From CAZKAP01 sp964552195 (GTDB lineage Bacteria; Bacteroidota; Bacteroidia; Flavobacteriales; Flavobacteriaceae), in the NCBI GenBank assembly GCA_964552195.1, contig CAZKFM010000004.1:62001-126000 (forward strand): DNA of 64,000 bases. The letters run 5' to 3'. Made by a program: the position numbers and the translations under genes. The notes under the pieces were generated by a model. It did not search any database. It was given only the letters and a program-made list of their open reading frames with translations, and was not told where the DNA came from. Below are positions 1 through 8,335 of this stretch, piece after piece. Each line of letters begins with the position of its first letter. Position 1 is the first letter of the stretch.

Positions 1-459
1 GTAGGGAGGTGTTGTACCGGCCCTATAGTAATTGATATCGTCCGTATAGATGACGTATTGGCCATCCGGGGTTCCGGCAGCGCGGGTACCATTGCCCGAA
101 GAAAAAGGGGAGCCGGATGTGGAGGCTCCGGTTCCGGATGCGATGGCATCCGCGTTTGGATCCGTGGTATAACTCAGGTTGGCATTTTCGAAGAAAAAGG
201 CTGTAGTCTGTGCGGGTCCCGATGGCAGTCCACCTGAAACAATGGCCGCTGCACCCCTGAATTGCAGCCCGCTGAAAACACTGCCATAGGTGTTGCCGGC
301 CAGATCGAGAATAATCGTTTTATCCTCATCTGCGCCCCCGGTAATGACGCCGTAAATTTCGGAACAGCTATATTGACCGAACACTCCGGGCACGGCAAAG
401 AGCACTAGGGCCCAAATGAGCAGTACACCGACACGGGAACGCCTTCCACTTCGCTTCAT
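1..459 (-). CDS. Secreted protein of unknown function, N-terminal part only
   Basis: An open frame of 153 codons starts at an ATG (complement of 457-459) and runs off the left edge of the window, so only the N-terminus is visible. The first 28 or so residues look like a signal peptide: a basic start (MKRSGRRSR), a hydrophobic stretch (VGVLLIWALVLFAVPGV) and a likely cleavage before Gln (FGQ-YSCS), a common end for Flavobacteriaceae signal peptides. The rest is rich in Gly, Ala, Ser and Thr and includes a segment reading DEDKTIILDLAGNTYGSVF. It looks like an extracellular beta-rich protein, but no family is recognised and any C-terminal sorting domain would lie outside the window. Confidence 0.6.
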   Translation of the reverse strand, partial: MKRSGRRSRVGVLLIWALVLFAVPGVFGQYSCSEIYGVITGGADEDKTIILDLAGNTYGSVFSGLQFRGAAAIVSGGLPSGPAQTTAFFFENANLSYTTDPNADAIASGTGASTSGSPFSSGNGTRAAGTPDGQYVIYTDDINYYRAGTTPPY

Positions 460-652
460 AATCAGCTAATCGATTCAAGAGCCCAGCACGGGCAGGTAGG
501 GTAGGGAAAGATTGGGAGTCTCTAATACAGATTAAAGAAAACAATAGCCGGGGCGGCTGGAAACAAATTGTTGTAAAGGCCAGGAATTATGTGGCTTCAG
601 GGCTTCTGAATGTGGTTATACTCCGGGTTTGGGCGAAGCCGAAACGGCGCTT

Positions 653-2086
653 TCAGCACGCAGGTGAAATTCCCATTTCACCTGCTTTTCGAATCATGTA
701 TTCACGTGCAGCTTGATACTCGTTTGGGATTTCGCCTTCCAGTATGGCTTCCTTGATGGCTTCCTTGATCTCGCCAATTTCCCGGGAGGGCTGCAAATCG
801 AATGTTTGCATGATTTCCTCTCCACTGATGGGTGGCTGGAAGTTGCGTATGCGGTCTCTTTCCTCGACCTCCCGGATTTTCTGACGTACCACCTGGAAGT
901 TCTTCAAGTACTTCTTTTGTTTGCGCGGATTCTTGGTGGTAATGTCCGCCTCACAAAGGGTAATGAGGTCGTCTATGTCGTTTCCGGCGTCAAAGACCAG
1001 CCTGCGTACGGCAGAATCAGTGACGTGGTCCTCCGAAATTCCAATGGGACGGGAACTCATTGCTACCAGCTTCTGCACATACTTCAAAGGGTCACCCATG
1101 GGAAGTTTTAATCGCCGGAACACCTTGTAGACCATTTTGGATCCCACATACTCATGACCGTGAAAGGTCCATCCGATGCGCTGGTCAAATCTCTTGGTGC
1201 GGGCTTTACCGATATCATGCAGAAGAGCAGCCCATCGCAGCCAGAGGTTTTCGGACGTGGCCGCCAGATTGTCAACGACTTCGAGCGTGTGCCAGAAATT
1301 ATCCTTATGCCGTTGCCCTTCGATTTCCTCTATTCCCTGAAGGGCAGTGAGTTCAGGGAGTATTAGGCCCAGTAACTGTGATCTGTACAAAAGGGCGAGG
1401 CCTTTGGAGGGCTGTTTCGTGGCCATGATTTTGTGGAGTTCGGTGCTAATTCGTTCCACGGAAACGATCTTGATTCTTTCGTACTGTTCCCGGATTGCAT
1501 CGAATGAATCGGGATGAATTTCGAAATTCAGCTGAGCGGCGAATCGAATCGCCCTGAGCATACGCAGGGGATCATCCGAATAGGTGATATGGGGGTCCAG
1601 GGGTGTTTTTAGGAGGCCGGACTTGAGGTCGCTCAGCCCTCCAAAGGGGTCGATCAGTTCTCCAAATCGATGGGCATTCAGGCAAATGGCCAATGCGTTG
1701 ATGGTAAAATCCCTGCGGTTTTGATCGTCTTCCAGGGTACCGTCTTCAACCAGTGGTTTTCGGCTGTCCTCACGGTAGCTCTCCTTGCGAGCCCCCACGA
1801 ATTCGAGCTCCCATTCACCGTGACGGACCATGGCTGTTCCGTAGTTCTTGAATACCTTAACTCGGGAATCTCCCTGAAGGTCTTTCTGCACGGCCCGGGC
1901 CAGTTCAATACCGCTTCCCACGGCCACGAAATCGATATCCGTAGCCTGATCGCGGCCCAGGAAAAAATCACGAACGAAGCCGCCGACTACATAGCACTCC
2001 AGCCCAAGCCGGTCTGCGACTTCGCCTACTTGTCGGAAGATGGGGTTATGCAGGGCATCCAGGGGCTTCAATTCAGAAGTATTCAC
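653..2086 (-). CDS. cca: CCA tRNA nucleotidyltransferase, HD-domain type
   Basis: Adds or repairs the 3' CCA end of tRNAs in the cytoplasm. The class II nucleotidyltransferase head carries GGFVRD at residues 35-40 and the metal-binding DID at about 50-52. The neck and tRNA-binding regions follow, then an HD phosphohydrolase domain (LLHDIGKA near residue 290). The length of 477 residues fits the bacterial CCA/poly(A) polymerase family with an HD domain. The start appears to be GTG, because no in-frame ATG occurs before the catalytic head; it lies 2 bases after the tsaC stop, so the two are probably cotranscribed. Poly(A) polymerase activity cannot be excluded, but bacterial relatives of this architecture are usually CCA-adding. 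Confidence 0.9.
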   Translation of the reverse strand: MNTSELKPLDALHNPIFRQVGEVADRLGLECYVVGGFVRDFFLGRDQATDIDFVAVGSGIELARAVQKDLQGDSRVKVFKNYGTAMVRHGEWELEFVGARKESYREDSRKPLVEDGTLEDDQNRRDFTINALAICLNAHRFGELIDPFGGLSDLKSGLLKTPLDPHITYSDDPLRMLRAIRFAAQLNFEIHPDSFDAIREQYERIKIVSVERISTELHKIMATKQPSKGLALLYRSQLLGLILPELTALQGIEEIEGQRHKDNFWHTLEVVDNLAATSENLWLRWAALLHDIGKARTKRFDQRIGWTFHGHEYVGSKMVYKVFRRLKLPMGDPLKYVQKLVAMSSRPIGISEDHVTDSAVRRLVFDAGNDIDDLITLCEADITTKNPRKQKKYLKNFQVVRQKIREVEERDRIRNFQPPISGEEIMQTFDLQPSREIGEIKEAIKEAILEGEIPNEYQAAREYMIRKAGEMGISPAC

Positions 2087-2088
2087 GA

Positions 2089-2670
2089 TTAGTCCCTGAG
2101 TATTTCCAGGGTTCCGTTCCGGCTGACTTTGATAACACGGGAAGGGCTGCTGCGTATCTCGTCTCTACGCAAATTTACGATATAGTCCACGCCTGTTAAA
2201 ATCCTTTCGGACAGGTCCGAATAGCAGGTCGGATTGGGTGCCCCGGAGACATTTGCGGAGGTGGAGACCAGTGGCTCGTCAAGTCTGCGGACCAGTTCCC
2301 GGCAAAAGGGATCTGCGGTCAGCCGTATTCCGAGGCTCGAATCTTCCCCTAGCAAGGCCGGGGAGACCCCTGAAACCCCGGAATAGATCACCGTAGTGGG
2401 CCGTTCCGATTCGAGCACCAGTAACTTCACCTCTTCTCCCAGAGGACCGGTAAACCGGCTAAGCATTTTTAGGTCTGAGACCAGACACAACATGGCCTTA
2501 TGGGAAGGACGCTCCTTGAGTCGGTAAATGCGTTCAACAGCTTCATCCAGGGATGCGCGGCATCCTATACCCCAGATGGTGTCTGTGGGATAAGCGATGA
2601 TACCCCCGGAATTCAAGACCTCCAGGGCGTTCTTCAATTCTTGTTCCATGAGCTCTGATGCATGATTCAT
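2089..2670 (-). CDS. tsaC: L-threonylcarbamoyladenylate synthase (TsaC/YrdC)
   Basis: Makes threonylcarbamoyl-AMP from Thr, bicarbonate and ATP, the first step of t6A modification at position 37 of ANN-decoding tRNAs. The YrdC fold is clear over the 193 residues: GGIIAYPTDTIWGIGC near the N-terminus, the KERP substrate-binding segment, and STSANVSG in the C-terminal half. It has no Sua5 C-terminal domain. The ATG at 2670 follows a TACCTTTG promoter element (complement of 2700-2707). The gene is followed directly by cca, which links two tRNA-maturation steps in one operon. Confidence 0.93.
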   Translation of the reverse strand: MNHASELMEQELKNALEVLNSGGIIAYPTDTIWGIGCRASLDEAVERIYRLKERPSHKAMLCLVSDLKMLSRFTGPLGEEVKLLVLESERPTTVIYSGVSGVSPALLGEDSSLGIRLTADPFCRELVRRLDEPLVSTSANVSGAPNPTCYSDLSERILTGVDYIVNLRRDEIRSSPSRVIKVSRNGTLEILRD

Positions 2671-2699
2671 GCTGAGTACTGTTATAGGGCTTTGTGGCG

Positions 2700-2707
2700 C
2701 AAAGGTA
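2700..2707 (-). promoter_or_regulatory. Bacteroidota -7 element for tsaC-cca
   Basis: The complement reads TACCTTTG, an exact match to TAnnTTTG, 29 bases before the tsaC ATG. No convincing -33 TTG partner was identified. Confidence 0.5.
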
Positions 2708-2729
2708 AATCGTACGCGTCATACCGCCT

Positions 2730-3659
2730 TTACGCAGGCTGTATGGGCTGACGCAGCCTAAGGGTCTCGCTCATAGGAGCACCGCGTAACAAGTACAAAA
2801 ATAGCGGGAAATAACGGGGTTTTACGATGCTCTGAATACCGTAACGAATCAGGAAGTAGGCATGCATCAGGATGCGGGCGAATAGGCCGTAGTGTTTGCG
2901 GGTTACGTACAGAAAACTCCGTTTGAGTTCGATCTTCTTTACCACTCCGTGAGCCGACTTACGGACACTGGCATTTTGAATGTGGGTATAGGAAAGATGC
3001 GGCAGGAAATAGGTTTTGCGTCCTTCCCTGAGTAGTCTGAGGCATAAGTCGGTTTCCTCGTAATAGAGGAAAAGATGGGGGTCAAACCCACCCGATTTAT
3101 CGAAGTCCACTCCGCGAACGAACATGAAACTTCCGTTGACATAATCCACAGGCAGAGGTTCAGTGTGGCTGGATCTTCGCCGGGGTCTGGCCGGCTGAAT
3201 GCGCTCCAGTGTGCCACTACCCAGCAGTTCCCTCCAGGGACTCGCGAAATGATCGAAGCTCACCTCTGGCGTTCCTTTAGGATTGAGGATCTGAATACCG
3301 CACATACCGGAGTCCGGGTTGTTCTCCATAAATCGTATGCACGGACTGAAAACATCCCTGTCAACCCGGGTGTCGTTATTGATAAAGAGGTAGTACTGGG
3401 CAGGAAACTCCTGGATACCCATCATGTTGCCCCAGCCAAAGCCAGTGTTTATTCTGCTTTTCTTCAAAAAAAGCCTGGGATTAGCGGATTCTTCCACATA
3501 TTTCTCCAGCCTATACAGTTCACCCTGTTCCGATGCGTTGTCCACCACGACCAAAGCGTAATCGAGTTCAGTCGGCAGGTGGGATTGTAGGCTCTCCAGG
3601 CATTGAATGGTGATGTCAGCCGTATTGAAGTGTACCGTAACCAGAGTGAGAACTCTCAT
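2730..3659 (-). CDS. Family 2 glycosyltransferase, rhamnosyltransferase-like
   Basis: A GT-A transferase of 309 residues, probably acting at the inner face of the cytoplasmic membrane in surface-polysaccharide assembly. The N-terminus MRVLTLVTVHFN begins the nucleotide-binding fold. VVVDNAS and the metal-binding NNDTRVD follow, and the acceptor region carries YYEETDLCLRLLREG, typical of WbbL-like enzymes. A basic, aromatic C-terminus may associate with the membrane. The ATG at 3659 is chosen over an upstream alternative because it begins exactly at the first beta strand and clears the end of the GT9 gene. The donor sugar and acceptor cannot be told from sequence. Confidence 0.85.
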   Translation of the reverse strand: MRVLTLVTVHFNTADITIQCLESLQSHLPTELDYALVVVDNASEQGELYRLEKYVEESANPRLFLKKSRINTGFGWGNMMGIQEFPAQYYLFINNDTRVDRDVFSPCIRFMENNPDSGMCGIQILNPKGTPEVSFDHFASPWRELLGSGTLERIQPARPRRRSSHTEPLPVDYVNGSFMFVRGVDFDKSGGFDPHLFLYYEETDLCLRLLREGRKTYFLPHLSYTHIQNASVRKSAHGVVKKIELKRSFLYVTRKHYGLFARILMHAYFLIRYGIQSIVKPRYFPLFLYLLRGAPMSETLRLRQPIQPA

Positions 3660-3670
3660 GCGTTTGCTTC

Positions 3671-4765
3671 TTAGGCGCAAAGGTAGGTTTTGCAGTATGT
3701 TCTCAATTCTTCCTGAAACCATTTCGGTTGGAATGCCTGGTACAGCTCGGTATTCTCCTGCTTTATTTCCGCGAGACTTTTGCGCTCAAATAATTCGGGC
3801 TGGTAGTCCCTGAGGTGTATGCCGAACTGTTCGGCCCTCGAATCGCTGTGCCACGCCTTTTTGGTAATACTCGGATTGAACAGGGAAAAGGTTGGGATTT
3901 CCATGGCCTTACCGATGTTGATGCCTCCACCCTCATTACCCAATACCCCCTGGCAACAGGAAACAACGGCTATAAAGGATCTCAGGGAGTCGGCATAGAA
4001 GTCTGGAAAGGTTCTGAGCCTGGTTTTCTCCGCACAGTGTCCGAACAGTTCATCGATACGATCTTTCTGCCGGGGCAGGTAGTTGTAAACCAGCTGGATT
4101 TCCGGGCAGGAGTCGGCTGTATAATCCAATATTTGCGCCAGATAATTCAGGGGGTATGTCTTGAATTCCGAGGATCCCAGGGCCGTTATCATGAGGATGG
4201 GTTTGGCAGTATCGAGTCCGGCCTGGTTTAACGCACGGATAGCCTCGGTTCGTTCGGCTTCCGTAACGTGCAGACGTGGATGTAGTGCGGGTAACTCGCT
4301 TCCAGGCAGCAGGGGCTGTAGCAACTTGAGCCGGGCCCGGATGGCGGTACCTATGTCGGTCCGCTCGTCCCTGATGGGGTTGAGGTTGTGGTGATAGATG
4401 ATCCGACTGTACCATTTATTGTAGGCTATTTTGCAGGGACTGCTGCTCACCAGCGACATGATATTGGATTGTAACTTGCCATAGGCGTCGATAACGGCAT
4501 CGTACCGGACCTGCCTTAGCTTCCTCAGGAATCCCAGGAATTTTCCAGTGTCACGGTCAAAGGCTCTTTCGAAGACGATTATCCGGTCGACAAACGGATT
4601 GTTCTCCAGTACGGCCAGGGTGGATTCGTTGGCCACATAACTCACGTGGCAGTCTGGGAAAACTACCTTGAGGGCCTCGCATATGACCGTGCTGGACAGC
4701 ACATCGCCAACCATTTTCTGCTGGATGACCAGGAACCGTTTGTTGTGTTTTGCCGTCTCGTTCAT
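3671..4765 (-). CDS. Family 9 glycosyltransferase, ADP-heptose:LPS heptosyltransferase-like
   Basis: A 364-residue GT-B enzyme of family 9, the family of LPS core heptosyltransferases. The N-terminus (FLVIQQKMVGDVLSSTVICE) is the usual nucleotide-sugar-independent acceptor half. The C-terminal half carries GNEGGGINIGKAMEIPTFSLF, matching the ADP-heptose-binding region. The ATG at 4765 sits 2 bases after the upstream stop, so translation is probably coupled within the leftward glycosyltransferase operon. Heptose as the real donor is inferred from the family only. Confidence 0.85.
   Translation of the reverse strand: MNETAKHNKRFLVIQQKMVGDVLSSTVICEALKVVFPDCHVSYVANESTLAVLENNPFVDRIIVFERAFDRDTGKFLGFLRKLRQVRYDAVIDAYGKLQSNIMSLVSSSPCKIAYNKWYSRIIYHHNLNPIRDERTDIGTAIRARLKLLQPLLPGSELPALHPRLHVTEAERTEAIRALNQAGLDTAKPILMITALGSSEFKTYPLNYLAQILDYTADSCPEIQLVYNYLPRQKDRIDELFGHCAEKTRLRTFPDFYADSLRSFIAVVSCCQGVLGNEGGGINIGKAMEIPTFSLFNPSITKKAWHSDSRAEQFGIHLRDYQPELFERKSLAEIKQENTELYQAFQPKWFQEELRTYCKTYLCA
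3678..3685 (-). promoter_or_regulatory. Possible internal -7 promoter element for the GT2 gene
   Basis: The complement reads TACCTTTG, 18 bases before the GT2 ATG at 3659. It overlaps the last codons of the GT9 gene (Tyr-Leu-Cys-Ala-stop), so the match may be partly constrained by coding sequence. It could allow the GT2 gene to be transcribed apart from the operon. Confidence 0.3.
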
Positions 4766-4767
4766 GG

Positions 4768-5619
4768 TTAGTTGTCCTGAGGGGCATGGACCAGGATCTT
4801 TTCCGACAGGTCGAAGTGCCGGCACAGGGCGTTCCATTGCACCGTGTTCTTATCCTGCTTGAGATTTTCATTCTTAAGGGCCACTTGCTGAGTGCCACCA
4901 ATCGGGATAGGCTCCCCCGGGGTATAGCGGGCCTGCACCGATTCCGTTCCGGCCAGCACGGCCATGGCTTTAAACCAGAGGTCATCCGCTCGTGGAGCCA
5001 GTTCCAGGTACAGATTGTGATGGGTCGTCTGAGGGGCCAGACTGTTTGGCGGGTACAAGATCCCCCAGGCACCAATGGGAACGATAGCCATGGGGTTGAT
5101 CCTCTTCGGATCGGGATACCTCCACTTCCTGAAAGGAAGAGGGGCACCGGATTCGTGGTGATTGATGTGAACCGTATGGTTTCCGATGATCTTACCGGGC
5201 CTCCGTATATGTTCCTCAACCAGCAATTCGAGCCAGTTCCTCCGATACATGAGATCGTCGTCGCAGGTAACTACGACCTTCTCAGGAAACTCTTCTATGC
5301 TGTGGACCAGTTTTCGATGCGAACTGGTATAGGGGCTGAAGCGGATTTCGAACAGATCGCTGCAGAGCCTGAGGAGTTTGACAGGTAGATCTGCGGATAG
5401 GTCTTTGTGCAACCAAAGTACGATTTTCCTAGGGCGGACCGTCTGGTGGAGCAGGCTTCGGATCACCAGATGTAAGGTACCCAGACGGCTGGGTATGCTC
5501 GTCAGGGATACAATGACATCCGCATCCGGTTTGCTTTGCTTCAGGAAATACGAGGCCGGCAATACGCTCAGCAGTCCTGAATAGGCCAGGGATACGGGCA
5601 ATTCCTTAACCAGTTTCAT
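4768..5619 (-). CDS. Putative GT-A glycosyltransferase with DDD motif
   Basis: A 283-residue protein that looks like a capsule or LPS glycosyltransferase. It carries VIVSLTSIPSR at about residues 35-45, a segment like SLLHQTVRPRKIVLWL, and CDDDLMY at 119-125, the likely metal-binding acidic motif. A later GAWGILYPP resembles the acceptor-site loop of capsule-synthesis transferases. The ATG at 5619 overlaps the upstream stop as ATGA, which argues for this start and for translational coupling. The exact family is not certain, and no donor or acceptor can be named. Confidence 0.7.
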   Translation of the reverse strand: MKLVKELPVSLAYSGLLSVLPASYFLKQSKPDADVIVSLTSIPSRLGTLHLVIRSLLHQTVRPRKIVLWLHKDLSADLPVKLLRLCSDLFEIRFSPYTSSHRKLVHSIEEFPEKVVVTCDDDLMYRRNWLELLVEEHIRRPGKIIGNHTVHINHHESGAPLPFRKWRYPDPKRINPMAIVPIGAWGILYPPNSLAPQTTHHNLYLELAPRADDLWFKAMAVLAGTESVQARYTPGEPIPIGGTQQVALKNENLKQDKNTVQWNALCRHFDLSEKILVHAPQDN

Positions 5620-6512
5620 ACGCAATCAATGTAGGCCTTGCCTTCAGGAATCTTTGGCAGCTCCATGAGTTCGCCGAAATCTAAGTTATAGTGCTCGGGC
5701 TGAAATTCCAGCCGGCCATCAGCGGGATAGAAGGTAAGTTCTCCGAAAACGATACGGCCATTCAGCGAATATAGGTCTACCCGAACAAAAGGGAACCCTT
5801 CCGAGAGTTTTCTGCATACCTCGATCATCTCTTCCAGGGTATCCGGGCGGGGAAAGTCCCCCTCCAGGTAGTCGATAATGTCGTGGTAAACATCCAGTTT
5901 ATTCCAGTCGAGGTCGTAATATGCCCTTTTGTGATGGGTTCCGCGATCCAAATCGATATGCAGGAAACGAGGCTCGCCCCTATAGCAGAAAAACTTGTAG
6001 TCCACCACGTCCTCTTTTCCGAGCTCCTCCAGGAAGGTCTCCGCAATTATCCTCGGTTTGACGTTCTTATACGCCCATTCCAGCCCTCCTCTCCAGTACT
6101 GATTCTTGGACATCCACTTGTACATGAGTAATTTGGCCTTGCTGCGATTCAGTTTTCCCTTGTCGCGGACCAGCAGGTTGAAGTGGAACGCATGGGTCGC
6201 CTTGAGGACGAATTTATCTGGAAGCTTATCGAAATCCACTTCCGAGGGGTTGTCGTAAACCCCGATCAGACTATTTAGGTATTGACTGCCCACCCGCTCC
6301 TCTACGAAGGAACGCACGCCGTACTTGTCGACCAGTTGCGTGAGTATAGGGGGCTTATAGTACGCTTTGAGCCACTGGATTTTTTCATTAAACGTCTTAG
6401 GATCCTCCAGATCCAGGCGCTTACCCGTGTAGTATTCGTAGTAGATCTTCACGTACAGGGGAGGGGGCAGGAACTTGAGTCTTTTCAGGAAACCCAACCA
6501 GATTTTTCTCAA
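5616..6512 (-). CDS. TupA-like ATP-grasp protein
   Basis: A 298-residue protein of the TupA-like ATP-grasp family, whose members are encoded in cell-surface polysaccharide clusters and are proposed to form amide or ester links using ATP. Visible family traits are KTFNEKIQWLKAYY near the N-terminus, FVLKATHAF, a DYKFFCYRGEP segment and the closing FGELTFYPADG. The start appears to be TTG at 6512, preceded by GGAG four bases upstream; no ATG occurs until well inside the domain. It is the first gene of the leftward glycan operon and is divergent from the GT2 gene at 6583. Its substrate is unknown. Confidence 0.8.
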   Translation of the reverse strand: MRKIWLGFLKRLKFLPPPLYVKIYYEYYTGKRLDLEDPKTFNEKIQWLKAYYKPPILTQLVDKYGVRSFVEERVGSQYLNSLIGVYDNPSEVDFDKLPDKFVLKATHAFHFNLLVRDKGKLNRSKAKLLMYKWMSKNQYWRGGLEWAYKNVKPRIIAETFLEELGKEDVVDYKFFCYRGEPRFLHIDLDRGTHHKRAYYDLDWNKLDVYHDIIDYLEGDFPRPDTLEEMIEVCRKLSEGFPFVRVDLYSLNGRIVFGELTFYPADGRLEFQPEHYNLDFGELMELPKIPEGKAYIDCV

Positions 6513-6555
6513 AATGCTCCAATTTCTTCAGTTAAAGATAAACAAAAGACTTTCA

Positions 6556-6563
6556 TACTTTTG
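6556..6563 (+). promoter_or_regulatory. -7 promoter element for the GT2 gene at 6583
   Basis: Reads TACTTTTG, an exact TAnnTTTG match, 19 bases before the ATG. No clear -33 element is present at the usual distance. Confidence 0.5.
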
Positions 6564-6582
6564 CCCTTTCAGATCGCAATTC

Positions 6583-7401
6583 ATGGATCAGGTTAGGATA
6601 TCCGTCATTGTAAGTACTTACAATTCAGAAGAGTGGCTCCGGAAAGTGCTCTGGGGCTTCCATTGCCAGTTATTCAACAACTTCGAACTGGTAATCGCTG
6701 ATGACGGTTCCCGGCCGGCCACCCGTCAACTCATTGAGGAGATGCGTCCTGCATTGAAGTATCCTATCGTTCATGTCTGGCATCCCGACCGCGGATTTCA
6801 GAAATCCGTGATTCTGAATAAGGCGATCGGGCACTGTAGTTCTGAATACATCGTGATGACAGATGGGGACTGCATTCCCCGGGAGGATTTTTTGGAGGTG
6901 CATTACATCAACAAGCAGCTTGGCTATTTCATTTCCGGAGGGTACTATATGCTGCCCATGAATATCTCGGAACTGATTACCCTGGAGGACATTGAGACCC
7001 AGCGCTGCTTCGACATTCACTGGCTGAAATCCAAAGGGATTCCCAAGTCCTTCAAGAATAATAAACTGACGGCTCAGGGCTACATTTCCAAACTACTCAA
7101 TCGGTTTACCCCAACGAATGCCTCCTGGAATGGCCACAACAGTTCGGGTTGGAAGGAAGATATACTGGCCGTAAATGGGTTTGACGAACGCATGCAGTAC
7201 GGTGGACAGGACCGTGAACTCGGAGAGCGGCTGATGAACAAGGGAATTCGGTCGAAACAGCTTCGCTATAGCGCCGTATGCGTTCATCTGGATCACAAGA
7301 GAGGGTACAAAACCGCTGAGTCCATTGAAAGGAACCAGGCCATTCGGCGCAATACTAGGCAGTCTGGCGTCACCTGGACGCCTTATGGCATTACCAAGTA
7401 A
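6583..7401 (+). CDS. Family 2 glycosyltransferase with galactosyltransferase-type C-terminus
   Basis: A 272-residue GT-A glycosyltransferase. ISVIVSTYNSEEWL opens the domain, VIADDGS is the nucleotide-binding loop, VMTDGDCIPR is the DxD-type metal site, and NGFDERMQYGGQDRELGERL matches the C-terminal galactosyltransferase-like module found in chondroitin-type GT2 enzymes. The ATG at 6583 starts the domain cleanly. The gene faces away from the TupA-like gene and converges on the next GT2 gene, with 19 bases of 3' overlap. A role in LPS or exopolysaccharide synthesis is inferred from the neighbours. Confidence 0.85.
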   Translation: MDQVRISVIVSTYNSEEWLRKVLWGFHCQLFNNFELVIADDGSRPATRQLIEEMRPALKYPIVHVWHPDRGFQKSVILNKAIGHCSSEYIVMTDGDCIPREDFLEVHYINKQLGYFISGGYYMLPMNISELITLEDIETQRCFDIHWLKSKGIPKSFKNNKLTAQGYISKLLNRFTPTNASWNGHNSSGWKEDILAVNGFDERMQYGGQDRELGERLMNKGIRSKQLRYSAVCVHLDHKRGYKTAESIERNQAIRRNTRQSGVTWTPYGITK

Positions 7402-8189
7402 TAGGTGAGTTCGTTTTTCTTCTCCAGCCTCCGGAGTTCCAGATATCGCTCCCTAACGCTCAGTGCATTGAGGTAACAAACGGTCCAGCCTTTTTTGCCA
7501 TCCAGGAAACCCAGTCGTATGATGTAATTCACGAATAATTTCCAGGCGGGTTTCAACCAAAGCATGAGGTAGTTAAACTTGCGTTCCCTGTAAAAGGATT
7601 CCCGTGCTTTGAGTCGTCCGTAAAGGAGCATTTTCGATTCGTAAGTATTGTAGTCCTTGTAGCAATAGTGGATGAGTTTCTCCTTGAGTATTCCCGATCT
7701 GCCCTCCACATCCAGGGTCTCATGAACGAGCTTGCAATCGGTGAAGCGCACCTTGCTCTTCCGGAAAAGCCGATGGTTTTTATCGGTCTGCCATCCGCTA
7801 AAGCGAAGCTTTTCCTTCTGGAACATGAATTGCCGGTAAAACCAGTAAGCCTCCAACGCATCAGGGGAGTTGATCGTCGTAATAATCTCATCCCGGAGGG
7901 CGGGAGTCACCACTTCGTCGGCGTCCACGAAAAGTATCCACTCGTTAGAGGCCTGCTGAAGAGCAAAAGACTTCTGAGAAGTGAAATTCTCAAAGGGTCG
8001 CGAAATCACGCGAACTTTGGGATGGTCCAACAGATATTCATAGGTGCCATCCGTACTGTACGAATCAACCACAACAATTTCATCAGCGAAATCAATGGAA
8101 TCGATGCACCGTTCAATGTAGCCCATCTCGTTGAAGGTGATGATGAGTGCAGTCAGCGGTTGGGGTTGAAATGTAGCAGTTTCAGGCAT
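7383..8189 (-). CDS. Family 2 glycosyltransferase, WaaE/KdtX-like
   Basis: A 268-residue glycosyltransferase of the LPS-core beta-1,4-glucosyltransferase type. Motifs are ALIITFNEMGYIERCIDSI, EIVVVDSYSTDGT and WILFVDADEVV (the DxD site), then a conserved W/R-rich acceptor region (SGWQTDKNHRLFRKSKVRF). The C-terminal third is basic and hydrophobic, as in membrane-bound relatives. The ATG at 8189 fits the domain start. The 3' end overlaps the convergent GT2 gene by 19 bases. A core-oligosaccharide role is inferred. Confidence 0.85.
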   Translation of the reverse strand: MPETATFQPQPLTALIITFNEMGYIERCIDSIDFADEIVVVDSYSTDGTYEYLLDHPKVRVISRPFENFTSQKSFALQQASNEWILFVDADEVVTPALRDEIITTINSPDALEAYWFYRQFMFQKEKLRFSGWQTDKNHRLFRKSKVRFTDCKLVHETLDVEGRSGILKEKLIHYCYKDYNTYESKMLLYGRLKARESFYRERKFNYLMLWLKPAWKLFVNYIIRLGFLDGKKGWTVCYLNALSVRERYLELRRLEKKNELTYYLVMP

Positions 8190-8335
8190 CCTTCGACAAA
8201 TATCTCTATAGTACTGATAACTAAGAATAGCTTAAAAAATTATTGAAGTTATCAAAATTTTCTTTCAATCTGGCTCCCACGTTCCGCCGTAAAATGGTAG
8301 CAGCCGGAGTGTGGGCACAACTGGTGTTACAGCGC

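Noticed and set aside
174..398. Leftward 74-codon frame
   Set aside because: It overlaps in another frame the longer signal-peptide-bearing frame at 1-459, which has protein-like composition.
660..685. 11-pair stem-loop GCAGGTGAAAT/ATTTCACCTGC at the end of cca
   Set aside because: It lies inside the last cca codons, and only four T residues follow on the plus strand, where no gene ends; it has no leftward T run, so it was not called a terminator.
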